Shown here: positions 1-11,335 of the stretch, one piece after another
Layout: the number at the start of each line of letters is the position of its first letter
Position numbering within the stretch: the first letter of the stretch is position 1
DNA from: Phyllostachys edulis
Lineage: Eukaryota > Streptophyta > Magnoliopsida > Poales > Poaceae
NCBI GenBank assembly: GCA_036346405.1
Contig: CM070559.1
Span: 43,700,518-43,764,517, forward strand
Reading direction: 5' to 3'
Length of the DNA stretch: 64,000 nt
The notes under the pieces: model-generated
Told to the model about the DNA's origin: nothing
Database searches by the model: none
Seen by the model: the letters and a program-made list of their open reading frames with translations, nothing else
Position numbers and translations under genes: made by a program

Positions 1-942
1 CAGTTGAACCACAGCTAAACTGTGGTACTACCTCGACGTTCGCATCGACGATCGCTTGGGCAAACTGGATGAATCGAGCATCGACGCTATTATCGTGGGT
101 ACTCGTGAACATCACCCAATCGAATAGCCACAACAGGTACGCCTCTAGATGACTCTCCACCATGTAGTCCTGCGCGTCAGTTGCATCCTCTCAACCTGCA
201 AGAAGAATAATGTATTAGAACGATACAAACATTTATCAAAGCGTTACAAAATTGTAAAAGCCCTAACCCTGAACTTTTGTAGCCAACTCTGTGTTGGCTC
301 GTGCTTCTGACTCTACGCAAAGACCCTTAAGGACGCCTCCCCCTTCTGCGGCGGTGGAAGAACTCCGTGGAACCTTTGCAACAAATCGGTCTGCCAATCG
401 TCCCCAGACTCCTCTGTTACAACTGGGAGTCTGTGGATCGGTAGCCTAGTGAGCATGCACACATCCTATAGAGTGGGCGCTATATCACCGCAAAACAGGT
501 GGAAAGAGTGCGTCTCCGGCCGCCAACGGTTCACAAGTGCGGTGAGATGTGAGCGGTCGAAAGGGAAGCGTCGGGACCGCTCAACGTCTTCCCTCATGGC
601 AACATATTGCTTGGCATCATCCTCCTAAGTGGCCTGCAACATCCGAGCGAGAGGAATGAGTCCGGCGGGTCGCAACCTGCAGTGCAGCATTGAAGAGAAG
701 GATGTAAGCACGTGAACATTAGTAAATGTTGGATGGAACAATTAAAAAATATCGTACCTGGAGAACCAACGCCGGTCTAGGCTCCAAGATTTCAACGGAG
801 TGCGAGTCGACAACACTCCTAGCTCATCGGGAACGTGTCCCTCCAGCGGAAGTGAAGTACATAGCTAGCTATGGTGTCGACTATCTAGCCCGTGGTCCAA
901 AAGGTCATACGACCAAGCGGTGCCACCACCCTGACCCACCAT
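1..942 (-). pseudogene. Plant mobile domain (PMD) protein, MULE-associated, degenerate, cut by the window edge
   Basis: Minus-strand reading gives a protein of the plant-mobile-domain type (also called aminotransferase-like PMD), a family found both in Mutator-like transposons and as host genes linked to silencing. From 942 downward one frame gives an N-terminal stretch containing SYDLLDHGLDSRHHS. From about 690 it gives LRPAGLIPLARML, then RRFPFDRSHLTALVNRWRPE, then LTRLPIHRLPVVTEESGDDW. An apparent intron lies at about 198-272, with acceptor TTCTTCTTGCAG on the minus strand. The next exon reads MVESHLEAYLLWLFDWVMFT and runs off the left edge. In-frame stops interrupt the first exon at several points: just after SRHHS, after LQAT, after APTL and after LRVFA. 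It is therefore a pseudogene in this copy. No terminal inverted repeat is visible, so I cannot say whether it sat in a MULE. Confidence 0.75.
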
Positions 943-1142
943 GCCTAAACCCTAAACACCATTAAATAAAAAAAACTAAAATCGATATCCCTAGGTCTTG
1001 TAGATGTAAACCTAAGCACCACATATCTTCCAATAATTGATCTACTAATGGAGGTACCCAACGTTTTTACGCTATAATAATACATAAATATCCTACATTG
1101 TGACACTATACATGGTAGTGATGGATCTAGTCCCTCCATTAT

Positions 1143-2519
1143 GTGTTAATGGTGTGTCGTACTATTAAGATCAATCTTGTCTAGCAGCTTGAGTCTCGTC
1201 ATGTGTTGATAGCTTAATTTCGCTTGCTCTAGCCCTTCGTGTCATGATGCTATTGTTTTCAAATGTGTTTTGCAAATAGTTGAGGCTTATGCATCTAATC
1301 CTTGTAACATATGACTATAATTTGCAAATGTGTTTTTGAAGTTGCTTCAAGTTCATGCACCTACTCTTTGTGACATCAGACTATAGTTTGCGAATGGTTG
1401 AGGTTCATGTCTTTCTTTGCGTTGAAAGTCTGGTCGAACTGACCGAACTCGCGGTCTAACCACACCAGTTAGCCTTTTCTAGTACGCTTTTCTTTGGAAC
1501 CTCGGTGTGTCACAATCTGAACACCATTATGTAGCCGGACTGACCGAACCACTGTCTAAATGGTGTTCTTTGCCGGACTGACTGGTCCTGGGATCTAACC
1601 GGCACGGGCAGCTTTTTCTAGAACAATATTTCTGGAGTTAGGTTTTGAAACCTTGCTCCATAGACTGACCATCGTTGCTTGAGCAGTCTGACTGGACCAC
1701 GTTCTGACCACACCGGTCAATATTTTCGAGAACCATTTTTATGGAGGTTGCTTCTAGTACATTACATTCGGACTGACCACAGTTGTTCGTGTGAACCGAC
1801 CGGACCTTGGTCTGACCACCACAGTAAATATTTTCCTGTAGCATTTTCGATCATTGTTTGTGGTCATTTTTGCCTCCCAGTCTGCTCGAACCTTGTATGT
1901 ATGATCTAACTGGCATGTGTTTTCAACGGTTAGTTTCTGTGCATTAAACGCTACAGAAAATAGTTGTTGGAACTGTAGACCGAACTGACCGACAGTATAC
2001 CTGCGGTCAGTCTGGGCTTGCTGAATTTTCAGGAAAACATGTCCAACGGCTAGTTTTTGGTATGTGGGCTATATATACCCCTTGTGGCCGGTTGAGGAAA
2101 AGGTTGATGCTTCACATTTCACTACTCAATTGTGCATGCGTTACACATTGTGAGAAAGGAGAGAAGAGCTCTAGGTGCATGTGTTGCATCTCGAGCTGGA
2201 TTGAGTATACACTTGTGCATGTGTTGCACTTGGTGAGAGTAAGCAAAGAGTTTGGCTTGTTACTCTTGGTGTTTGCCAACACCTAGAAGGAGTGGAGGCG
2301 TCGTGGTCCGGTGGTCTTCTCAAGAACCTTAAGAGAAGGCCCGATGTAAGTGTGAAGGTTGGAGATCATCTACCCGGATGGGAAAAGAGCTACCACTAGT
2401 GGATTCGAGGTGTTTGGCTTAATTCATCGAGCCGGTCCAATTCATTTGGGCTTACTTCAACGTGGATTATGGAAGACTAGCAAGTTTTCGAACACCACAA
2501 TAAAAAGATCGTGTGTCAT
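1143..2519 (+). mobile_element. 5'-truncated Copia-type LTR, left part
   Basis: This stretch is the same LTR family as 53656-55887. Both share the phrase TCGTACTATTAAGA, the ATGTGTTGATGGCT-like segment, many scattered 'ggtctgaccgg'-type motifs, a GGGCTATATATACCC-like TATA region and a 3' part with GAACACCA. The copy lacks the first ~500 bp of that LTR, so it starts inside it. It is interrupted at 2519/2520 by a CACTA element and resumes at 12188. The last three bases (2517-2519, CAT) are the left copy of the CACTA target duplication. No internal region of this retrotransposon follows, so it is a truncated solo-LTR-like remnant. The open frames here are short and recognised by no domain. Confidence 0.7.
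2046..2090 (+). promoter_or_regulatory. LTR promoter TATA region of the truncated Copia LTR
   Basis: The sequence gggctatatatacccctt lies at about 2066-2083. The homologous LTR at 53656-55887 has ggctataaatacccacc at about 55141-55157. Conservation of position between the two copies supports a retrotransposon core promoter (U3/R boundary). Activity is not implied. Confidence 0.5.
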
Positions 2520-2662
2520 CATTACTACAAAAGGCTAATACTGGACGTCTCATTACAGACAGTTTTTCAAAACCGTCAGTGTTAATGGTAATCACAGACA
2601 GTTTTACCAGCGCGACCGTCTCTGTTGCTGGATATGCTAAGAACCAACTGTGATGAGCTAAT

Positions 2663-4115
2663 TGTTGGAAATATGCCCTAGAGACAATCATACAGATGAT
2701 TATATTTCATTATGTTCATAATATTGGATAATGTGTTATCTTGTTCCTTGAATGAATCATTGGTTATGAAGATTAACAAGTATATGACTTGTTTCACTCT
2801 TAACTTATATGATGTCGTTCTAAATGTATCCCTGGTCGGATATCAATGGTCGGAACACTATTGACTCTATCGACCAGCACATTATATTGATTGATGACCA
2901 TGTTTCACCGGTCATAGATATAGGGATATCCAATCAATAATGTGAACATATGTTAGAGAACATGGCGTTGGATTGACCCATCTTGAGACACTATTGAGAT
3001 TGTTATTATTCTATGTGTCGTTAGTTGGTCTCAAGCAATGATGATGTATAATCCTTAGACCTGAGATCAGCATGGTTTCCTACATGTGTAATAGCACTTT
3101 TAAGGGTTGCCAATCGCTACTCGTAACTAGGTAGTTATAAAGGTAGCTTTCGGGTATGTTATGAAACATGCGGAAGAATGTGACTGGTCGGATATGGGAT
3201 TTGCCCTTCTTACATAACAGGAGAGATGTCTCTGGGCCCCTCGTTGTGGTCGGATAAAGAAAGTGCATGGCCATGCCACTAGTGGTCGAAGTGTTCGACC
3301 ACGTGAAGTTATCCGACACTCGATCGAGAAAGTATTGAACAGTCCACGGATGACACAACGAAATCACAGAGTAGTCGAAACTTGGTCGTAAGGAGTTACG
3401 AATTGGTCGTGACCAAATACGAACTGGTCGCATAGAGATAGGACCTGGTCGTAAGTGATGGGGACTTATTTGGTCGTAGATCATGTTGCACTAAGGTTCA
3501 TCCGATATTATTTGTGTGTATTCGGGAATCGTTATGTCCTGCTAGGAAGCGCTAACGACTCATGATCGGAAAGGGTTTCTGAGTCACAACCGATTATGCA
3601 CAAACCTACAGGGTCACACACTTAATGGGTTGGAACAAACCAGTACGGATACGATTCATCAAACGTGTTCGGATAGGATCCGTCACGAGCACTATATAAG
3701 GAGATGCATGAGGCTGTTGGGAAGATATGTGAACGTAACAGATGAGACACACGAAAGTCATGAGTTGAGTTGTTTCACCGAAACCCTAGCCGCCATCTTC
3801 CAGATAGCTCTGCCGTGCGACTTGGTGCTAGCACACTAACGCATGGTTATTCCTTCCCTGGACGTGTGGATACCGTAGAGGCGCTACTGCGGTTGCTGTT
3901 GCGCTTGAGGACGATCCGCGATCTTCACAAGGAACTGCAGAGGTCGTTGAAGGAGACGATCGACCACAACCACCGCTCCAACGTGCTCGACGCTGGACGA
4001 TCGACTACGAACACTACATCGACGCGCTCTTCGTTGGACCAGGCTGTTCCAACCCTTCTTCCGCTGCTCTGTGCGTCTGGTGGTAACGATCTTTAATCAT
4101 CTACTTGCTTGGCTT
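2663..4115 (+). repeat. Left LTR of the Copia element (3' end lost)
   Basis: It aligns with 9241-10819 of the right LTR. The similarity stops near 4113, at the phrase tacttgcttggctt. The last ~58 bp of the LTR and the expected methionine-tRNA primer-binding site are not recognisable, so the LTR/leader junction has been deleted or replaced. Relative to the right LTR it also lacks a block of about 126 bp (9940-10065). Confidence 0.85.
3691..3700 (+). promoter_or_regulatory. LTR TATA box (left LTR)
   Basis: The string actatataag lies just before gagatgcatgagg and is repeated exactly in the right LTR at 10392-10401. It fits the position of the core promoter in BARE-like LTRs. Confidence 0.6.
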
Positions 4116-5274
4116 ATTGCGCTTGTTCACGACCACTCTGCATATCACTCCTACCGGTCGGAATTCCGCCATCGGAGTATGCCGCAGTGTGTGGGCATAT
4201 CAAGGCATTGATCGGATTGGTTCGAAATAAGGTTAATATGATTAATCCGATGATTTCCAAAGCTCGGTAACGTGAATAAGATTCATGTCTCAGAAAAAGT
4301 TTCCGAGCGCTACCCTCGACCAGCGAGGGGCGCTGCCCCTTCGAACCCCGTGCTGGGTATTCGTACTACACGCTATAGGTAGTGTGTGCCCTTGTCGTCC
4401 GATAGAATTGGATTCTATGCATAACTTGTTTTTGCAGGGATTGATGTGAATAGTATGACCCATGATGTATGAGATGCATGTATGTGTGTAATATTTATGA
4501 CCTACGTGTCATGCTTATTGCAGCCCAAGGCTATCTATATTTGTATAACGGCCTGCGTGTCAACTTGTGATGCTTCTTTACTCCTTGTAGTTCATTACTA
4601 GTGCTATTAGGAGTAATGGCTTAGTGGGAGTGCTTGGAGGAGTCGATCACTTGGAGACATGGCGAACAGGATGCATGGCGATGGAGATCATCATGTGGAA
4701 GGGTCATACTATATCACAATGCAATTTGATTGTCTGTGAATGCCCTTATATTCCTGTTCATTTATTTCTATGCATGTTATTTAAATGCTTTTAACATGGT
4801 AGAAGTAAAATTCCCTCACGTAATATTAAGTTAAATTGATGCCCTCCCAATTGGCTGCACCATCCAAAGTTATGTATTTTAATGGTAGGTCTTGCTAAAG
4901 CAGAGTGCCATTAATATTAATTGATTAGATGGGTTTATGTCGGACACTTACACGCGGAGTGCCATTAGTTTAACTTGACAAGGTCATCATAACGGTTATG
5001 GACCTTAGGGCATAGGGTTGGGTGCCGGAGCATAGAGATGTTGCCCAACAACAAGATTCATATAGAGATATGATTAGCAAAGGGTTGCTTACCATTTTCA
5101 CTAGTCTTCTAGCAGTGATGCCAAAGCTCACTAGTAGATTAAATGATTATGGATCTTGAATCACTAAAATGTCATAACAAGGATATAGTATTTAGTGGGA
5201 GTATTTTTATTAAATTGTTTAATAGAAGTTACTTGAACATATGTCTTAGCTTTGCATATTCTATGTTGTAGATC
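4116..5274 (+). other. Copia untranslated leader; no gene
   Basis: This 1.16 kb stretch lies between the left LTR and gag. It contains a GC-rich pyrimidine/purine block near 4310-4350 (gcgaggggcgctgccccttc) of the kind seen in BARE-like leaders. A long AT-rich tract leads up to the gag start codon. No open frame of interest was found. Confidence 0.6.
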
Positions 5275-6100
5275 ATGGCACCAACTGTTGTACCTACATC
5301 TAGTTTTGTATTACGTTTGATTCTTGATAAGGAAAAACTGAATGGAACAAATTTTGCGGATTGGTCCCGCAACCTAAGAATTATTTTTAGACAAGATAAA
5401 AAAGGAACATGTTCTAAAGGAACCAATTCCAAATGTGCCTGCTGAAAATCCTGTTGCTGCTCTTAAAACTGCCTATAAAAGGGCATGTGATGAGTCCCTT
5501 GATGTTAGCTGTCTCATGCTTGCTGCGATGAACTCAGACCTTCAGAAGCAGTTTGAGAACATCGAGACCTACGATATGATCGTGGCGCTCAAAGGCATGT
5601 TTGAGACTCAAGCAAGAACTGAGAGATATAAGATCTCAAAGAAATTGTTTGGGAGTAAGCTAGCTGAGGGAAGTTCGGTGAGCCCTCATGTGATCAAAAT
5701 GGTTGGTTACACACAGAGCTTGGAAAAACTTAGTTTTCCACTTAGTCAAGAGTTGGCTACATATTTGATTCTTGCTTCGCTACCTTCAAGCTATGGGCAA
5801 TTCATTCTCAACTTCCATATGAATGGCTTAGACAAGAATCTCACCGAACTGCATATGATGCTTAAGACTGCAGATGACAGCATTAAGAAAAGCAACTGTT
5901 ATGTGATGATAGTGTAAAAGAGTACTAGCTTCAAGAAGAAAGCTAAGACTTGGGTCAAATGTAAGGGCAAGAAGAAAGTTTCGGATGAGATCCAAACTAA
6001 CAAGCCTAAACCCAGGACTAAGTCTGGCCCAACTCAAGAGAATGAATGCTTTTAGTGCAAAGAACCAAGCCATTGGAAAAGGAACTGCAAGAAATACATG
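5275..6100 (+). pseudogene. Copia gag (UBN2-type capsid plus zinc knuckle), broken
   Basis: The start is ATG at 5275, in MAPTVVPTSSF. The N-terminal FADWSRNLR segment matches the gag of BARE-like elements. A frameshift in the A-run near 5396-5403 moves the reading to another frame, which stays open to 5917 and carries the capsid-like region (residues such as DLQKQFENIETYDM and LPSSYGQFILNFHMNG). Another break follows at 5917. The nucleic-acid-binding zinc knuckle is at about 6040-6095 (C-x2-C-x4-H-x4-C), but a TAG stop falls between the first two cysteines. The role was assembly of virus-like particles and RNA packaging; this copy cannot make a full product. Confidence 0.85.
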
Positions 6101-6129
6101 GTGATCCGAAAAGAATGGTGGAACTAAAA

Positions 6130-7530
6130 CCTCAACTTCGTATTAATGTTATAGATATTTTTCTTGTGACTCTTACGTTAACTCATGGGTATTTGATACT
6201 TAGGATCGATATTTGCAATTCGATCAGAGTCTAACAAAGAGTAGGAGAATTGCAAGGGTGAAATGGATCTTCGATCGGGAATAAAGCAAGAGTTGCTGCA
6301 TTAGCCGTCGGGACTTTGCCATTACTTTTGCCTTCGAGATTTATTATGGGACTAAATAATTGTTATTATGTTCCAGCCATAAGTAGAAACATCATCTCTG
6401 CATCATGTTTGATGACAGAGGGCTATAAATTCATAATAGAGAACAATGGTTGTTCTATATTTTTGAATAAAATGTTTTATGGCTATGCTCCTGTTTTGAA
6501 CGGGTTGTATATTTTAATTCTTGATGTTGCACCCTTCTATAATATTAATGCAAAGAGGCTTCGGCCTAATATTTTGAATTCCACTTTCATATGGCATTGT
6601 CGTTTGGGTCACATAAGTGAGAAACGCATGAAGAAGCTCCATGGTGATGGAATGCTAAACTCATTTGATTTGGAATCATTTGAAATATGCGAATCTTGCC
6701 TGCTCGAAAAGATGACCAAGACATCTTTCACTGGTCGGAGTGAAAGGGTGTCCGACCTGTTGGCACTCATATATACTGATGTGTGTGGACCAATGAGTAT
6801 GACAGCTAGCTAGAGGTGGTTTTCAGTACTTCATTACTTTCACCGATGACTTTAGTAGATATGGATATATCTATTTAATGAGGCACAAGTCGGAATCCTT
6901 TGAAAAGTTCAAGGAGTTCCAGAATAAGGTACAAAATCAACTTGGCAAGACAATCAAATCATTACGATCTGATCGTGGAGGTGAGTTCTTGAGCCATGAG
7001 TTTGATGATCATTTGAAACAATATGGAATTGTTCCACAGCTTACACCACCGGGCACTCCACAATGGAATAGGGTGTCCGAGCGGCGTAATCGGACCTTGT
7101 TGGACATGGTTCGATCAATGATGAGCCAATCAGATCTACCATTATATTTTTGGGGTTACGCTCTAGAAACCGCTGCTTTTACTTTGAATAGGGTACCATC
7201 TAAATCAGTAGATAAGACACCATATGAGATATGGACTGGGAAGAGTCCTAGTTTGTCTTTTCTAAAGATTTGGGGTTGTGATGTCTATATTAAACGTTTG
7301 ACGTCTGACAAACTCACACCCAAGTCCGATAAGTGCTTCTTTGTGGGGTATCCTACGGAAACTAAAGGATAATATTTTTATAATCGGGTTGATAACAAAG
7401 TGTTTGTTGCCCGTAATGGTGTCTTCTTGGAGAAAGAGTTTCTTTCCAAAGGAGTCAGTGGGAGTAAGGTGCAACTTGAAGAAATTCGAGAAACATCTGA
7501 AAGTGTTTCAACTCCCACTGAACCTCTATA
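6130..7530 (+). pseudogene. Copia protease and integrase region, broken
   Basis: A protease-like segment around 6160-6230 contains the FDT of an aspartic protease D-T-G motif, but a TAG follows directly, consistent with a two-base insertion. From 6316 the pre-integrase region is open. The integrase zinc motif is at about 6590-6720 (H-x3-H ending in CESC). The catalytic core has aspartates in YTDVCGP and SDRGGEF and the glutamate in ERRNRT. A break near 6813 interrupts the core and a stop lies at about 7370. The role was polyprotein cleavage and cDNA integration. Order and spacing match Copia (integrase before reverse transcriptase). Confidence 0.88.
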
Positions 7531-7600
7531 GGATGAACAATATGTTGTTGAACCTGTAGATAAGGCATCAGCCCCACGTAGATCAAAAAGGCTACGTCTA

Positions 7601-8656
7601 TTGCCTATAAGGTATGGGCATGACGTATTATTGGTGAATAATAATGAGCCTAAAACTTATGCGGAAGCGATGATGGACTCAGACTCTGAGTCATGGCATG
7701 AGGCCATGAGATCCGAAATAAAGTCCATGCATGATAATCAAGTTTGGAACTTGGTTGATGCACCTAATGGTACTAAGACCATTGAATGCAAGTGGATCTT
7801 TAAGAAAAAGATAGATATGGATGGAAATGTTCACATTCATAAGGCACGACTGGTTGCGAAGGGTTTCAGACAAATTCAATGGGTTGATTATGATGAAACC
7901 TTCTCTCCTGTCGCAATGCTTAAGTCTATTCGGATCATTCTAGCTATTACTGCATATTTCGACTATGAGATATGGCAAATGGATGTCAAAACAGCTTTCC
8001 TTAATGGAAACCTTAGTGAGGATGTGTACATGACACAACCTGAGGGTTTTGTCGATCCAAAGGAAGCTAGAAAGGTATGCAAGCTTAATAAGTCCATCTA
8101 TGGATTGAAGCAAGCATCTCGGAGTTGGAACATTCGTTTTGATATGGTCAAAGGGTTTGACTTCATCAAGAACGAAGAAGAACCTTGTGTTTACAAAAGG
8201 GTTAGTGGGAGCAAGCTTGTATTTCTGATTTTGTATGTAAATGACATACTACTAGTCGGAAATGATATTCCAATGCTTGAATCTGTTAAAACTTTATTAA
8301 GAAATAGTTTCTCAATGAAAGATATGGGAGATGCAGCATATATTCTTGGTATAAGGATCTATAGAGATAGATCTAAGAGGCTAATTTGATTAAGCCAGGA
8401 TATGTACAAAGACAAAGTGTTGAAACGGTTAAACACGCAAGATTCCAAGAAAGGTTTCTTGCACATGGCACATGGCATTAATCTCAGCAAGAGTCAGTGT
8501 CCTATGACCACTGATGAGCAAGACAAAATGAGTAGAATTCCATATGCTTCGGCTGTTGGATCTATCATGTATGCCATGCTATGTACACGACCAGATGTAT
8601 CATATGCTCCAAGTGTTACGAGCAGATACCAAGCTGATCCTGATGAAGGTCACTAG
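7601..8656 (+). pseudogene. Copia reverse transcriptase (RVT_2), inactive-looking
   Basis: An open frame at 7601-8389 carries the Copia RT domain (RVT_2), with EAMRSEIKSMHDNQVW, the KARLVAKGF block, MDVKTAFLNG and YGLKQASR. The catalytic motif normally YVDD reads YVND (LYVNDILLVG, about 8236-8265), replacing one of the two metal-binding aspartates. A stop at 8387-8389 is followed by a second open piece (8402-8656) with the LSKSQCP and TRPDVSYA blocks typical of the RT/RNase H connection. The role was cDNA synthesis. Both the stop and the altered active site argue against function. Confidence 0.9.
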
Positions 8657-9216
8657 ACAGCTGTGAAAACATCCTTAAGTACTTGAGAAGGACTAAGGAT
8701 GCGTTCCTAGTTTATGGCGGTGATGAAGAGCTCGTTGTAAATGGTTACACCGATGCAAGCTTTCAAACCAACAAGGATGATTATTGTTCGCAATCTGATT
8801 TTGTATTCATTTTGAATGGAGGAGCAGTGAGCTGAAAAATTTCCAAGTAAGAGACGGTTGCTGATTCTACGATGGAGGCCGAGTACATTGCAGCTTCTAA
8901 AGCTGCGAAAGAAGGTGTTTGGATAAGGAAGTTCCTTGCTGAGTTGGGTGTGGTTCCGAGTGCCGCGAGCCCAATGGATCTCTATTGTGACAACAATGGA
9001 GCCATTGCTCAGGCTAAGGAGCCTAGATCCCATCAGAAGTCCAAACATATACTCAGGCGTTATCATCTTATTCATGAGTTAGTGAATAGAGGACATGTTA
9101 AGATATGCAAAGTTCATACGGATTTAAATATTGCTGATCCGTTGACAAAGCCTCTCACACAGCCCAAGCATGAGGCGCACACAAGAGCTATCGGTATTAG
9201 ATACCTTAACATATAA
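8657..9216 (+). pseudogene. Copia RNase H domain, broken at its start
   Basis: After a break near 8656 the frame is poor. From 8872 it reads a clear Copia RNase H core, MEAEYIAASKAAKEGVWIRK, then DLYCDNNGAI and the KHILRRYHLIHE block. The product ends at 9214-9216 with the short C-terminal tail usual for BARE-like pol (TKPLTQPKHEAH). A stop in the SGGAVS-like segment (about 8832) separates the two halves. The role was removal of template RNA during reverse transcription. Confidence 0.85.
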
Positions 9217-9229
9217 TTGACTCTAGTGC

Positions 9230-9240
9230 AAGTGGGAGAC
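9230..9240 (+). other. Polypurine tract of the Copia element
   Basis: AAGTGGGAGA immediately precedes the right LTR, as in BARE-1/Angela elements. It primes plus-strand DNA synthesis. Confidence 0.75.
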
Positions 9241-10877
9241 TCTTGGAAATATGCCCTAGAGGCAATCATAGAGATGATTATATTTCATTATATTCATAAT
9301 ATTGGATAATGTGTTATCTTGTTCCTTGAATGAATCATTGGTTATGAAGATTAACAAGTATGTGACTTGTTGGTGAAACTCTTAACTTATATGATGTCGT
9401 TCTAAATGTATCCTTGGTCAGATGTCAATGGTCGGAACACTATTGACTCTATCGACCAGCACATTGTATTGATTGATGACCATGTTTCACCGGTCATAGA
9501 TATAGGGATATCCAATCAATAATGTGAACACATGTTAGAGAACATGGGGTTGGATTGACCCACCTTGAGACACTATTGAGATTGTTATGATTCTTTGTGT
9601 CGTTAGTTGGTCTCAAGCAATGATGATGTATAGTCCTTAGACCTAAGATTAACATGGTTTCCTACATGTGTAATAGCACTCTTAGAGGTTACCAATTGCT
9701 ACTCATAACTGGGTAGTTATAAAGGTAGCTTTCAGGTATGCTATGAAACATGCGGAGGAATGTGACTGGTTAGATATGGGATTTGCCCCTCCTTACATAA
9801 CAAGAGAGATGTCTCTTGGCCCCTCGTTGTGGTCGGATAAAGAAAGTGCATGGCCATGCCACTAGTGGTCGAAGTGTTCGACCACGTGAAGTTATCCGAC
9901 ACTCGATCGAGAAAGTATTGAACAATCCACGGATGACACAACATCTCACTTGAAGTTCAACAAGACATCGTGAGGCAAAAGGAGAATACACGAGTAGGTC
10001 GCTTAGTTCGATCAGTTACGGACTGGTCGTATGGAGATACGAGCTGGTTGTAGACTGGTTGAACGAAATCACAGAGTGGTCGAAATTTGGTCGTAAGGAG
10101 TTACGAACTGGTCGTGACCAAATACAAACTGGTCGTATAGAGATAGGACCTGGTCATAAGTGATGGGGAGCTGGTCGTAGATCATGTTGCACTAAGGTTC
10201 ATCCGATATTATTTGTGTGTATTCGGGAATCGTTATGTCCTGCTAGGAAGCGCTAACGACTCGTGATTGGAAAGGGTTTCCGAGTCACAACCGATTACGC
10301 ACGAACCTACAGGGTCACATACTTAACGGGTTGGAACAAACCAGTACGGATATGATTCATCAAACGTGTTCGGATAGGATCCGTCACGAGCACTATATAA
10401 GGAGATGCATGAGGCTGTTGGGAAGATTGGTGAACGTAACAAACGAGACACACGAAAATCGTGAGTTGAGTTGTTCCACCGAAACCCTAGTTGCCATCTT
10501 CCTGATAGCTCTGCCGTGCGACTTGGTGCTAGCACACCGACGCATGGTTATTCCTTCTCTGGACGTGTGGATACCGTAGAGGCGCTACTACGGTTGCTGT
10601 TGCGCTTGAGGACGATCCGCGATCTTCACAAGGAACTGCAGAGGTCGCTGGAGGAGACGATCGACCACGACCACCGCTCCAACGTGCTCGACACTGGACG
10701 ATCGACTACGACCACTACATCGACGCGCTCTTCGTTGGACCAGGCTGCTCCAACCCTTCTTCCGTTGCTCTGCGCGTCTGGTTGTAACGATCTGTGATCA
10801 TCTACTTGTTTGGCTTCCTGGTTTACGTGGTAGAAAATTTTGATTTGTTGCTATCGTAGCCTACCCGTGACTCAACA
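9241..10877 (+). repeat. Right LTR of the Copia element
   Basis: It opens TCTTGGAAATATGCCC (first dinucleotide TG changed to TC) and ends CTCAACA before the duplication CTAAT. It is longer than the left LTR because it keeps the 126-bp block at 9940-10065 and the true 3' end. In a hand-compared stretch (10331-10560 against 3630-3860) I see roughly 15 differences over about 220 bases, so the insertion is not recent. Confidence 0.9.
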
Positions 10878-11068
10878 CTAATATCATAGATGGTTTGTAT
10901 CACGAACCGTCTGTGATAAGTATATCATCACAGACGGTTTTTTATTAAAAATCATATGTGATAAGTATCTTTCGATTTTACCTGACTCGGTGGTTTTACC
11001 AAAACTTGGATGCACACAGAAATGCCTAGCTCTGCGGTTTTATCATGATTTGGACGCCTACCTATATT

Positions 11069-11335
11069 CCTTACTCTGCGGTTTTACCGTGACTTGGACA
11101 CACACAGAAATGTCTAACTCCCTTATTTTACCATGACTTGGACGCTTACCTATATATATTCCTTACTATGTGGTTTTATGGTAACTTGGACACACACAAA
11201 ATGTCTAACTCCCTGATTTTTACCATGACTTGGACGCTTACCTATATATATTCCTTACTATGTGGTTTTATGGTAACTTGGACACACACAAAAATGTCTA
11301 ACTCCTTGATTTTACCATATATTCCTTACTCTCGC
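11069..11335 (+). repeat. 92-bp tandem repeat inside the CACTA element
   Basis: Three units begin at 11069, 11161 and 11253 with CCTTACT. Each contains acttggacacacacaaaatg and taccatgacttggacgctta. The third is partial. A more diverged related unit precedes them at about 10985-11068. Confidence 0.85.

Larger units (their letters stand above)
2663..10877 (+). mobile_element. Copia LTR retrotransposon, BARE-1/Angela/RIRE1 lineage, degenerate
   Basis: The left LTR opens with TGTTGGAAATATGCCC, the hallmark start of BARE-1/Angela/RIRE1 LTRs. The right LTR starts after a polypurine tract at 9230-9239. A 5-bp duplication CTAAT flanks the element (2658-2662 and 10878-10882). The order LTR, leader, gag, protease, integrase, reverse transcriptase, RNase H, LTR is standard Copia. 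The coding region has frameshifts and stops throughout, so it is inactive. It inserted inside the CACTA element at 2520-12184 after that element had landed. Confidence 0.93.
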
